Made by a program: the position numbers and the translations under genes. 36,974 bases of DNA from an uncultured Bacilli bacterium (GTDB lineage: Bacteria; Bacillota_I; Bacilli_A; RF39; UBA660), in the NCBI GenBank assembly GCA_944332555.1, contig CALVKF010000011.1:1-36974 (forward strand), written 5' to 3'. The notes below the pieces were generated by a model. The model was not told the DNA's origin. It worked only from the letters and a program-made list of their open reading frames with translations, and made no database searches. How positions within the stretch are numbered: the stretch's first letter is position 1; each line of letters starts with the position of its first letter. Of this stretch, positions 29,748 to 36,974 are shown piece by piece.

Positions 29748-32700
29748 CTACAAAACATGTTCTAATAATGTTACTAAATAAAATATAAAATGTTTATCTA
29801 ATTGTTTAATATATAAAGAAATTTTAATTTTATTGTTTTTATAACTAATATTAAAGTGTTTAGTTAAACTCATCGCTTCAATTAATAATTTATCTCCTTT
29901 AATATTATTAGAAACTTCCTCCGGCAAAGTAACTTCTACTAATCTATCTGTTTGAACAACCTCTTTAATATTATATTTTTGAGCAATTTTTTCAAACCAT
30001 TCTTCATACATATAAACAAGCATATCATCTGTTACTTGACCAAATCTATCTTCTAGTTCATTTTTTATTTCAAGGAGTTTATCATATGAATCGATTTCAT
30101 TAATTTTTTGATGAATTTCAATTTTAATATCTTCATCTGATACATAATTATCACTAATATGAGTTGTAACATTAAGTAGTGACTTATTAGATGTATCTTC
30201 TTCTTCAACTTCCATTCCTTGTTCGCGTTTTAATTCATCTTCAATCATTTTCATATATAAATTAATACCTACACTATCAACAAAACCCGCTTGGGAAGCA
30301 CCAAAAATATCTCCAGCTCCTCTAATACTTAAATCCCGCATAGCAATTTTATAACCACTACCAAGTTCCGTAAATTCCTTAATTGTATTAAGTCTTTTAA
30401 TAGCAATTTCATTTAATAATTTGCTTTTTTCATACATTAAATAAGCATAAGCAATTCTATCACTTCTACCAACTCGACCTCTAATTTGATAAAGTTGCGA
30501 AAGACCAAAACTATCGGCATCATGAATAATTAAAGTATTAACATTTGGTATATCTATACCACTTTCTATAATAGTTGTACATACTAAAATATCATATTTG
30601 TTTTGGATAAAATCTTCCATAACTCTATCCATTTCATATTTATCCATTTTGCCATGAGCATAAGTAATCCTCGCATCAGGTACCAAAGTATGTATATGAT
30701 TAACATAATCAAGTATTGTTTCAACTCGGTTATATAAAATAAAAGTTTGACCACCACGAGCTAATTCTTTATAAATAGCATCTTTAATGAGTAAGTCATC
30801 CTCTGCCACCACATAAGTTTGCACTGGATATCTATTAACTGGTGGAGTATCAATAATTGATAAATTTCTTAAGCCCGATAAAGCCATTTTCAAAGTTCTA
30901 GGAATTGGAGTGGCACTTAAGGTTAAAACATTAACATCTTTTTTTAATTGTTTAATCTTTTCTTTATGAGTTACTCCAAATCTTTGTTCTTCATCCACAA
31001 CCAACAATCCCAAATCTTTAGGTTTTACATCTTCACTTAAAATGCGGTGTGTTCCAAATAAAATATCAATTTTGCCATTTTTAAAATCATCTATAATTTG
31101 ATGTGTTTCTTTTACTGATGTATATCTATTAAGTAGCTTAATAGAGACCGGCCAATCTTTAAATCTATCTATTGCTACATTATATTGTTGTTTTGATAAA
31201 ATTGTCGTTGGACATAAATACATAACTTGATGATTATTAACAATTGTCTTAAACATAGCACGCATTGCTACTTCTGTTTTACCAAAACCTACATCACCAC
31301 ATAAAAGTCGATCCATTGGTATATCACTTTTTAAATCACTATCAATATCAATTATACTTTTTTGTTGATCTTTAGTTAAAGTATATTTAAAGCTACTTGC
31401 AAATATTTTTTCTTCTGGATAATCTTTATAAGGAATCTTTTTTAAAGCTAGTCTTTCTTTATATAATCTAATTAGTTCCTCTGAAATATCTTTTATCTTA
31501 CTTTGAACATATTTTTTAGTTTTTTCCCAAGCATTAGAACTTAAACTATTAAGTTTTGGCACTACTCCATCTTTGCCGGTATATTTATAAATTGTACTTA
31601 TTTTTTCAACAGGTACATATATTTTATCTCCCCCAAAATATTCTATTGTTAAAAAATCCTTCTCTACACTCCGCACAGTTAAAGTAGTAATGCCTTGATA
31701 TTTACCAATACCATGGGCAATATGAACTACATAATCTCCCTTTTCTAATTGATTATAATCTTTAACTTTTTTACCAATATGAAAATTATTTTTATAATTA
31801 TTTGCTTGATGATTAGTATTTTCAATATCAAATTCTGATATTACAACATATTTATCTAATATAAATCCATGATTAATCATTTGTTTTACAATATTAGCAT
31901 CAGGTATATATTCTTTAATAGTTTTTATTTCTCCATCATTACTTAAATAAAAATAAACTTCTTTTCCTTGCTTTTTCCAACCATAGTAATCTTCCACTAA
32001 CTTTTCAAAATTAGAATTATAATTTATTATTGATTTAGCATGTAAGTCATTTTTACCACTATTTATTAAATTAACATATATTTTATCAAAATCTCTTATA
32101 TCCTCAAGTTCATACATTAATTTATCATTAATTACATTTTTTTCCTTATATTCTAATATATCTTCACATAATTTTTTGTATGAAGCTTTTATTTGTTCCC
32201 AATCTATATAAACCACAAGAGGATTTTTAGCATAATCAAATAAACTACTTACTTCATCTGTTGCAACTTCTTCAATAGCTTTTACTTTAATATTATTTAA
32301 ATTTCCAAAAGATAATTGATTATTTTCATCAAAATATCTAATAGATTCTATAACATTTCCATCAAATTCTATTCTAATTGGATGTCTTTCTTCAATTGGA
32401 TAAATATCCACAATAAATCCCCGGACAGCCATTTCTCCACTTGCTGTAACTAAAGAATCTACTTTATATCCAAGTTCACTTAGTTTATTAACTAAATCAT
32501 CTCTTCGAATTGTATCTCCTACATTAATTTCTATAATGTTCTGCGTACCCACCTTCGGCAAAAACTTTAAATATCCCATTAAATTAGTAACTACTATATG
32601 TTTATCATCACTTTTAAGTTTATCTAGTGTTTCTAATCTTTTATATTTTAACTCTGGTGATGCTGCGATAATCATGGAAGATAAAAAATCATCCATTGGA

Positions 32701-32897
32701 AAAAAACAAGTATTATCCATTATATTACTTAAATCATTATATATTTTATTAGCTTCATACAAAGAACTAGTAAGTACTATAATATTTCTACCCTGTTTTT
32801 CTAGTAATTTTTGCAAGTAAAAAATGTTTAACTCACTCGTTAAACCAGAAACTTCACTACCAATATCATATAAAAAGTACTCATCTAAAAATTGCAT
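29748..32897 (-). CDS. mfd: Transcription-repair coupling factor
   Basis: ATP-driven DNA translocase that removes stalled RNA polymerase and recruits UvrA. 1049 residues, shorter than the roughly 1150-1180 usual. N-terminal UvrB-like domains; RNA polymerase-interacting domain with DYVVHIAHGIGKYQGI; helicase motifs LCGDVGFGKTEVAMRA (about 535) and VVDEEQRFG (about 633); SATPIPRTL; a QIRGRVGRS motif VI; C-terminal TRCF domain. The missing length appears to be in the N-terminal UvrB-homology part. It starts 2 nt after pth, the conserved pth-mfd-spoVT order. Confidence 0.97.
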   Translation of the reverse strand: MQFLDEYFLYDIGSEVSGLTSELNIFYLQKLLEKQGRNIIVLTSSLYEANKIYNDLSNIMDNTCFFPMDDFLSSMIIAASPELKYKRLETLDKLKSDDKHIVVTNLMGYLKFLPKVGTQNIIEINVGDTIRRDDLVNKLSELGYKVDSLVTASGEMAVRGFIVDIYPIEERHPIRIEFDGNVIESIRYFDENNQLSFGNLNNIKVKAIEEVATDEVSSLFDYAKNPLVVYIDWEQIKASYKKLCEDILEYKEKNVINDKLMYELEDIRDFDKIYVNLINSGKNDLHAKSIINYNSNFEKLVEDYYGWKKQGKEVYFYLSNDGEIKTIKEYIPDANIVKQMINHGFILDKYVVISEFDIENTNHQANNYKNNFHIGKKVKDYNQLEKGDYVVHIAHGIGKYQGITTLTVRSVEKDFLTIEYFGGDKIYVPVEKISTIYKYTGKDGVVPKLNSLSSNAWEKTKKYVQSKIKDISEELIRLYKERLALKKIPYKDYPEEKIFASSFKYTLTKDQQKSIIDIDSDLKSDIPMDRLLCGDVGFGKTEVAMRAMFKTIVNNHQVMYLCPTTILSKQQYNVAIDRFKDWPVSIKLLNRYTSVKETHQIIDDFKNGKIDILFGTHRILSEDVKPKDLGLLVVDEEQRFGVTHKEKIKQLKKDVNVLTLSATPIPRTLKMALSGLRNLSIIDTPPVNRYPVQTYVVAEDDLLIKDAIYKELARGGQTFILYNRVETILDYVNHIHTLVPDARITYAHGKMDKYEMDRVMEDFIQNKYDILVCTTIIESGIDIPNVNTLIIHDADSFGLSQLYQIRGRVGRSDRIAYAYLMYEKSKLLNEIAIKRLNTIKEFTELGSGYKIAMRDLSIRGAGDIFGASQAGFVDSVGINLYMKMIEDELKREQGMEVEEEDTSNKSLLNVTTHISDNYVSDEDIKIEIHQKINEIDSYDKLLEIKNELEDRFGQVTDDMLVYMYEEWFEKIAQKYNIKEVVQTDRLVEVTLPEEVSNNIKGDKLLIEAMSLTKHFNISYKNNKIKISLYIKQLDKHFIFYLVTLLEHVL

Positions 32898-32899
32898 AA

Positions 32900-33451
32900 T
32901 TACCTCGAATTATATATATTCATTGTTTTATCAGCTCCATTATTTATAAAAGAATTAATAATTTCTTTAAATGTATCCATATTTTCATCCATTATACTTA
33001 ATTCTTTTTTACTAAATTTTCCTAAAACAAAATCTATTGTATCTCCCACATGTTCATTTCTAATACCTACTTTAAGTCTTAAAAAGTCTTCACTATTTAA
33101 AGCCTTAATAATTGACTTTATTCCGTTATGACCACCACTACTACTATGCTTTTTTAATTTATATTTTCCAACAGGTTCATCTAAATCATCTTGAATAACT
33201 AAAATATCATCAATATCTATATTAAAATATTTAACATATTTTCCAACCGCAATACCCGAATTATTTACATAAGTTAAAGGCTTTATAAAATACACAATTT
33301 CTCCGTTGATATCCATTTTTTTATAAAGCGCTTCAAACTTTTCTTGATATTTTATTTTACCCAAAAAATTATCGATTATCATAAAACCGACATTATGTCT
33401 TGTAAAATCATACTCCCGACCAAAATTTCCAATACCAACAATTAACTTCAT
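32900..33451 (-). CDS. pth: Peptidyl-tRNA hydrolase
   Basis: Releases peptidyl groups from drop-off tRNAs. 183 residues with GIGNFGREYDFTRHNVGF (catalytic His19, Asn9-type residue), KPLTYVNNSG (Asn) and LVIQDDLD (Asp), and SSGGHNGIKSI. All the usual residues are present. It begins 3 nt after the methyltransferase gene and is followed at once by mfd. Confidence 0.97.
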   Translation of the reverse strand: MKLIVGIGNFGREYDFTRHNVGFMIIDNFLGKIKYQEKFEALYKKMDINGEIVYFIKPLTYVNNSGIAVGKYVKYFNIDIDDILVIQDDLDEPVGKYKLKKHSSSGGHNGIKSIIKALNSEDFLRLKVGIRNEHVGDTIDFVLGKFSKKELSIMDENMDTFKEIINSFINNGADKTMNIYNSR

Positions 33452-33454
33452 TTT

Positions 33455-34153
33455 TTACCTCTCAAAAATATGTTGATAAGTACTACACTTACTAACATCT
33501 AATACTTTTATCTTTATTCCATTTTTACTATTTTTAATACATTTAACCAAAATCATTGAAATATCACTATTCTTAGTTTGAACTAATATAAGCTCTTTAA
33601 CATTTAAATTATATTTTGTGGCTATATTAATTATTTCATCTAATCTATCAGCTCGATGCGACATATATAATATACCATTATTTTTTAAATAATCAAAACT
33701 TATTTTAAATATTTGTTCTAAATTTATTTTTATTTCATGTCTGGCAATTGCCTTTATTTCCTCTTTATTGTGTATGCTACTATTATTTTTAAAATAAGGA
33801 GGATTACACACTATTATATCAAAATATTCTTTATTAAAATATTTAGCAATGTTATTAACATCATCATTTTTTACTTCTATTTGGTTTTCTAACCCATTTA
33901 ACTCTACAGATTTTTTAGCTAAAGCTGCAATCTTTTCTTGTATTTCAAATGCTACAATATTACTTTTAGTTTTTGTAGAAATTATTAAAGGAATTGCTGC
34001 ATTACCACTACACATATCAAGTATTTTTAAATTATCTTTAACATGCGCATATTCCGCTATTAATATAGAATCTAGTGAAAACTTAAAACCATCTTTATCT
34101 TGATAAATATAACGATTTTTATAATCAAATAAATCATTTTTTACTATCTTCAT
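33455..34153 (-). CDS. tRNA1(Val) adenine N6-methyltransferase-like protein (YabB/TrmN6)
   Basis: 232 residues, class I methyltransferase: SAM motif KILDMCSGNAAIPL, acidic VAFEIQEKIAALA, and NPPY in DIIVCNPPYFKN, the mark of N6-adenine (amino) methylation. Positions next to yaaT agree with yabB of B. subtilis, the TrmN6 homologue. ATG 34153 is inside the end of yaaT (about 20 nt overlap); the ribosome site AGAGG is somewhat far. The neighbouring yazA and rsmI genes of Bacillus are not here. Confidence 0.88.
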   Translation of the reverse strand: MKIVKNDLFDYKNRYIYQDKDGFKFSLDSILIAEYAHVKDNLKILDMCSGNAAIPLIISTKTKSNIVAFEIQEKIAALAKKSVELNGLENQIEVKNDDVNNIAKYFNKEYFDIIVCNPPYFKNNSSIHNKEEIKAIARHEIKINLEQIFKISFDYLKNNGILYMSHRADRLDEIINIATKYNLNVKELILVQTKNSDISMILVKCIKNSKNGIKIKVLDVSKCSTYQHIFER

Positions 34154-34916
34154 CAATATAATAATCCTCTAAATTATTGTCTACCATTACTTGGCACTTT
34201 CTATTTAATATATCTATACTTACTACTTCTCCTTCACCAGATTTAGTTTTTATAACATCACCAACCTGCGGTAAATCTTTTAAATTATCTAAATAATTTT
34301 GATTTTCATAAGCAAGACAACACAATAACCTTCCGCAAGCGCCATTAATTTTACTAGGATTTAAAGCTAAATTTTGATCTTTAGCCATAGATATTGATAT
34401 AGTTTCCATTTGATTTAGAAATCTTCTACAACAAAGTTCTCCACCACAAATACCTATTCCGCCGATTTCACGAGCTTTATCTCGAGCTCCAATTTGTCTT
34501 AGTTCAATTCTTGTATGATATACTCCCGCAAGTTTACGAGCAAGTTCTCTAAAATCCACTCTTTCATCAGCAATGAAATTAAATAACAATTGTGTTCTTT
34601 CAAAAGTAAATTGAGCATTCAAAACCTTCATATTTAAATCCAGTTCTTCGACAAACTTACGACACTTTTTTAAAGCAACTTCAGCATCTTTTAAATTTTC
34701 TAAATATTGTTTCTCATCTTCTTCAGTTGCCTTTCTAATGATACTTTTTAAATTATCATTAACTTCTTTTTCTTTAGTATAATCGGCATTAATTTTAGCA
34801 TATTGTAATCCCTTGTCGGTTTCTACAATTACATAATCGTCTTTTTTTAAATCATCTTCGCCCTTAAAATCATAAGTTTTATGGCCATCTTTAAATATTA
34901 CTCCAAATACTTTCAT
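34134..34916 (-). CDS. ricT: RicT/YaaT, PSP1-domain protein of the Y-complex
   Basis: 260 residues with the PSP1 C-terminal domain. The conserved Cys set is visible: GICGGELCCRRFL and GACGRLLCCLAYE, ligands for the Fe-S clusters of the RicAFT complex in Bacillus, which stimulates Spo0A phosphorylation, RNase Y-dependent mRNA maturation and biofilm formation. A C-terminal KOW-like segment (VGDVIKTKSGEGEVVSI) follows. It overlaps holB by 4 nt, as in B. subtilis (holB-yaaT). yabA is absent downstream. Confidence 0.93.
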   Translation of the reverse strand: MKVFGVIFKDGHKTYDFKGEDDLKKDDYVIVETDKGLQYAKINADYTKEKEVNDNLKSIIRKATEEDEKQYLENLKDAEVALKKCRKFVEELDLNMKVLNAQFTFERTQLLFNFIADERVDFRELARKLAGVYHTRIELRQIGARDKAREIGGIGICGGELCCRRFLNQMETISISMAKDQNLALNPSKINGACGRLLCCLAYENQNYLDNLKDLPQVGDVIKTKSGEGEVVSIDILNRKCQVMVDNNLEDYYIDEDSKK

Positions 34917-35776
34917 GAGCTCATCTCCATTTCTATTACAAATTTATCTAACAATAGCTCAATATTAGCATTATTTTTTATTTCATCTAAAAACTTATTT
35001 AATAAATTAATTCTATATAATACATCTTTATAACTCAAAAACTCTAAATAACTCATATGTAATTTACTAAATAAATTATTTAAATTTAATTTATATTTTA
35101 ATAATTCTTCATAAATAATAACTAATATTTGAAATACTTTCTTTATATCTTCTCTTTCGCTATAAATATTTAAGAGTTCACTCTTATTATACATTATTCC
35201 CATGTTTTTTTCTACTTCTATTTTTTTAATATAATTTTTAGCTACTTCTAAATATGGTTTATTTTCATCACTATCAACACTATCTATATTAAGTTCATGT
35301 ACATCATAAAATACATTTAATATTTCACATCTACTTTTAATAGTATTAATTACATTATTAACATTATTTGTAATAAAAAAGCCTATTATATTATCTTCCG
35401 GTTCTTCTAAAAACTTAAGCATAGTATTTGCTGAAGACGCATTTAAGGCATCGGCATTCTTAATAATATAAATATTTTCTTTAGTATATATAGGTTTAGT
35501 ACTAAATTTCCTTTTTAATTCAAGTATTTGTTCCTTTTTTATTCCCTTACCATCTGGTTCAATAATTATAAGTGATGGCAAGTAATGTTGATCAATTAAG
35601 TTACAAATATTACATTTATTACAATTTTCTTGATATTCTTCATTACAACTTATTTGTTTAATAGCTATTTTTAAATCATTTAAACACTCTAAAATATTAT
35701 TTGTTGCAAGCAAATAAGCATGAGATAGCTTGTCCTCATGATATAATCTAACTAAATTTTTTATTGCTTCATTCAT
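34913..35776 (-). CDS. holB: DNA polymerase III delta' subunit
   Basis: 287 residues, clamp-loader subunit. A zinc module CNKCNIC (Cys52, 55, 58, with Cys44), YIIKNADALN, NTMLKFLEEP (the SENTLLKxLEEP motif here as SANTMLKFLEEP) and TIKSRCE (sensor-1/SRC arginine finger). Walker A is degenerate, as expected for delta'. Short C-terminal collar domain. It lies between bofA and ricT in the conserved order. Confidence 0.93.
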   Translation of the reverse strand: MNEAIKNLVRLYHEDKLSHAYLLATNNILECLNDLKIAIKQISCNEEYQENCNKCNICNLIDQHYLPSLIIIEPDGKGIKKEQILELKRKFSTKPIYTKENIYIIKNADALNASSANTMLKFLEEPEDNIIGFFITNNVNNVINTIKSRCEILNVFYDVHELNIDSVDSDENKPYLEVAKNYIKKIEVEKNMGIMYNKSELLNIYSEREDIKKVFQILVIIYEELLKYKLNLNNLFSKLHMSYLEFLSYKDVLYRINLLNKFLDEIKNNANIELLLDKFVIEMEMSS

Positions 35777-35785
35777 ACTTACTCC

Positions 35786-35974
35786 CTACAATAAGACAAA
35801 ATATATTGCAATTAAAGCCAGTAACCCACACATTCCTAAGGCTGATACTACAGTTACAGTAATAAAATTTATCGGTATAAATATCTCTAGCCCTGAAACT
35901 AATAGATTAAATGCATAAACTAAACATATTGCAAAAATCACTTTCTTAATAACTGTTATAATTATATCTTTCAT
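35786..35974 (-). CDS. bofA: Pro-sigma-K processing inhibitor BofA family
   Basis: 62 residues, almost wholly hydrophobic, two membrane segments (about 8-30 and 36-61) separated by GLEIFIPINFITV, the BofA signature. In Bacillus BofA with SpoIVFA holds the SpoIVFB protease inactive in the outer forespore membrane. Located between recR and holB as expected. It is shorter than B. subtilis BofA (about 87 residues), mainly at the N-terminus. Confidence 0.85.
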   Translation of the reverse strand: MKDIIITVIKKVIFAICLVYAFNLLVSGLEIFIPINFITVTVVSALGMCGLLALIAIYFVLL

Positions 35975-36001
35975 ACTACAATATATGTCTTATTTTCTTA
36001 A

Positions 36002-36604
36002 TTATTCTGATATTTTCTTTCGATCTTCTAGTGCCTTATCAAGTGTAATAATATCTAAATAATCTATTTCTGCTCCCATTGGAATTCCATAAGATAATCT
36101 AGATATTACGACATCTTTATTTTCAAATATTTTCTTAATATAAAGTGTGGTAGTTTCCCCTTCAACTGTTGATTTTAAAGCTAAAATTAATTCTGGTTTT
36201 TCAGCTTCATCCACCCTTTTTACTAAAGATGCTAAATTAATATTATCAGGTCCAATATTTTCAGCTGGAGAAATAAGTCCATTTAAAACATGATAAACCC
36301 CTTTGTAATTGCCGGCTTTTTCAAAAGAAAATACACTTTTATAATCTTCAATAACACAGATTAAATTATGGTCTCTTCCATCATCTTTGCAAATATCACA
36401 AATTTCATCTTCTGATAAATGGCCACATATCTTACATTTTCTTATTTTTTTCTTAACATCTTCTAAAGATTTAGCAAAATCATCAATATCTTCTTCTTTA
36501 AAATTAAGGGTTGCAAGAGCAAGCCTTTCAGCATTTTTCTCACCAATCCCCGGTAGTTTTTTATAATAATTAATTAAACTTTCAAGTGATTTTGGATAGA
36601 CCAT
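36002..36604 (-). CDS. recR: Recombination protein RecR
   Basis: 200 residues, full length. N-terminal helix-hairpin-helix (LPGIGEKNAERLAL), Cys4 zinc finger (Cys57, 60, 69, 72), Toprim domain starting LICVIEDYKSV, and a C-terminal Walker-B-like RLSYGIPMGAEIDYLD. It works with RecF and RecO to load RecA at gaps. One base separates it from ebfC. Confidence 0.97.
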   Translation of the reverse strand: MVYPKSLESLINYYKKLPGIGEKNAERLALATLNFKEEDIDDFAKSLEDVKKKIRKCKICGHLSEDEICDICKDDGRDHNLICVIEDYKSVFSFEKAGNYKGVYHVLNGLISPAENIGPDNINLASLVKRVDEAEKPELILALKSTVEGETTTLYIKKIFENKDVVISRLSYGIPMGAEIDYLDIITLDKALEDRKKISE

Positions 36605-36605
36605 C

Positions 36606-36902
36606 TTACATCAATCCACCAAGGCTTGCATAACTACCTAATTCTTTTTCAGTTTCCTTATCAATTTTACTAAAAGCATCTTTAATTGCAAGTCTAATCA
36701 TATCTTCAAGCATTTCTTTATCATCTTCATCAATGACACCATCTTTTAAAATTTTAAATGCTTTAATTTCTCTTTTACCATTAAAGCTAATTTCCACCCA
36801 TTCACTTTTTCCAGTAAACTCCATAGCATCAATAGCTTCTTTCTTCTTGGTAATTTCTCTTTGCATTTTTTGGGCTTGTTGCATAATTTGTTGCATATTC
36901 AT
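36606..36902 (-). CDS. ebfC: Nucleoid-associated protein EbfC/YbaB (YaaK)
   Basis: 98 residues from ATG 36902 (MNMQQIMQQAQKMQ), the usual YbaB start; AAAGGA is about 12 nt upstream, and ATG 36914 is a possible alternative directly after it. The family pattern is present: KMQREITKKKEAI, WVEISFNGKREIKAFKI, MLEDMIRLAIKDAF. It binds DNA as a dimer and lies between dnaX and recR in most bacteria; dnaX should follow to the right of the window. The remaining 72 nt to the end hold TTCGTT/AACGAA arms (about 36928-36950) but no gene. Confidence 0.92.
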   Translation of the reverse strand: MNMQQIMQQAQKMQREITKKKEAIDAMEFTGKSEWVEISFNGKREIKAFKILKDGVIDEDDKEMLEDMIRLAIKDAFSKIDKETEKELGSYASLGGLM

Positions 36903-36974
36903 AAATCTAATCATTCCTTTCTGCTCACTTCGTTCGTAAAGGCACAAACGAATATGAAAATATATATTTTTAAT

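Noticed and set aside
1-36974. Mycoplasma-type genetic code (TGA = Trp)
   Set aside because: TGA ends genes such as the ATPase at 21116 and the surface protein at 4241, and conserved Trp positions use TGG.
1-36974. tRNA or rRNA genes
   Set aside because: No cloverleaf with a GGTTCGA-type T arm and no rRNA motifs were noticed on either strand.

Overview
The window is a strongly AT-rich chromosomal segment (60-nt blocks I counted are about a quarter G+C) from a low-GC Gram-positive bacterium of the Bacilli/Clostridia side of the Bacillota. TGA is used as stop and TGG as Trp, so this is not a mycoplasma code. Shine-Dalgarno sites (AGGAGG) and sigma-A promoters are clear. The right half is a rearranged version of the Bacillus subtilis chromosome region from yaaK to divIC: ebfC(yaaK)-recR-bofA-holB-yaaT(ricT)-yabB, then pth-mfd-spoVT, dut-metG-tatD, 3D protein-ksgA, yabG-veg-spoVG and yabP-yabQ-divIC, all on the minus strand. 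Several of these genes act in or are linked to sporulation (bofA, spoVT, yabG, yabP, yabQ, spoVG), so the lineage is probably an uncultured gut-type spore former or recently descended from one.

Layout from left to right. Positions 1-2293: a plus-strand tandem array of three DUF1016 (YhcG-type) PDDEXK nuclease genes, the first decayed. The two intact ones each carry a different 19-nt palindrome at the same codon position. Positions 2321-4158: tpiA and pgk. Positions 4201-9005: an accessory island containing a GC-rich hairpin, a SipW-type secreted protein with a variable-looking C-terminus (candidate target of a diversity-generating retroelement), a transglutaminase-like protein, and a third DUF1016 gene. 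That nuclease gene is bracketed by two long modules, each made of four nested palindromes around a conserved 25-nt block. Positions 9045-11685: gapA and a two-domain nucleoside-kinase-like gene; gapA and pgk-tpiA thus look like one glycolytic cluster split by the island. Positions 11780-12358: clpP on the plus strand. Positions 12355-15500: divIC, yabQ, yabP, an orphan gene and an AbiE-type toxin-antitoxin pair. Positions 15605-19158: a methyltransferase, a CoA-transferase and an acyltransferase. Positions 19232-20578: spoVG, veg, yabG. Positions 20628-22557: a membrane protein, an AAA_14/DUF4143 ATPase and a 33-nt repeat. Positions 22613-25691: ksgA, a 3D-domain protein, a fibronectin-type surface protein and a divergent Xre regulator. 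Positions 25779-36902: the conserved housekeeping run, broken at 28561-29160 by a methionine T-box leader and, on the other strand, a pseudoknotted structured RNA with its own promoter.

The most unusual material is the DUF1016-palindrome association (in-gene palindromes in two paralogues and nested palindrome modules around the third), the structured RNA at 28928-29157, and three copies of a tandem TCGACA-type motif with exact 10-bp spacing that resembles paired Spo0A boxes. Functional names come from reading motifs and gene order by eye; no database search was run.
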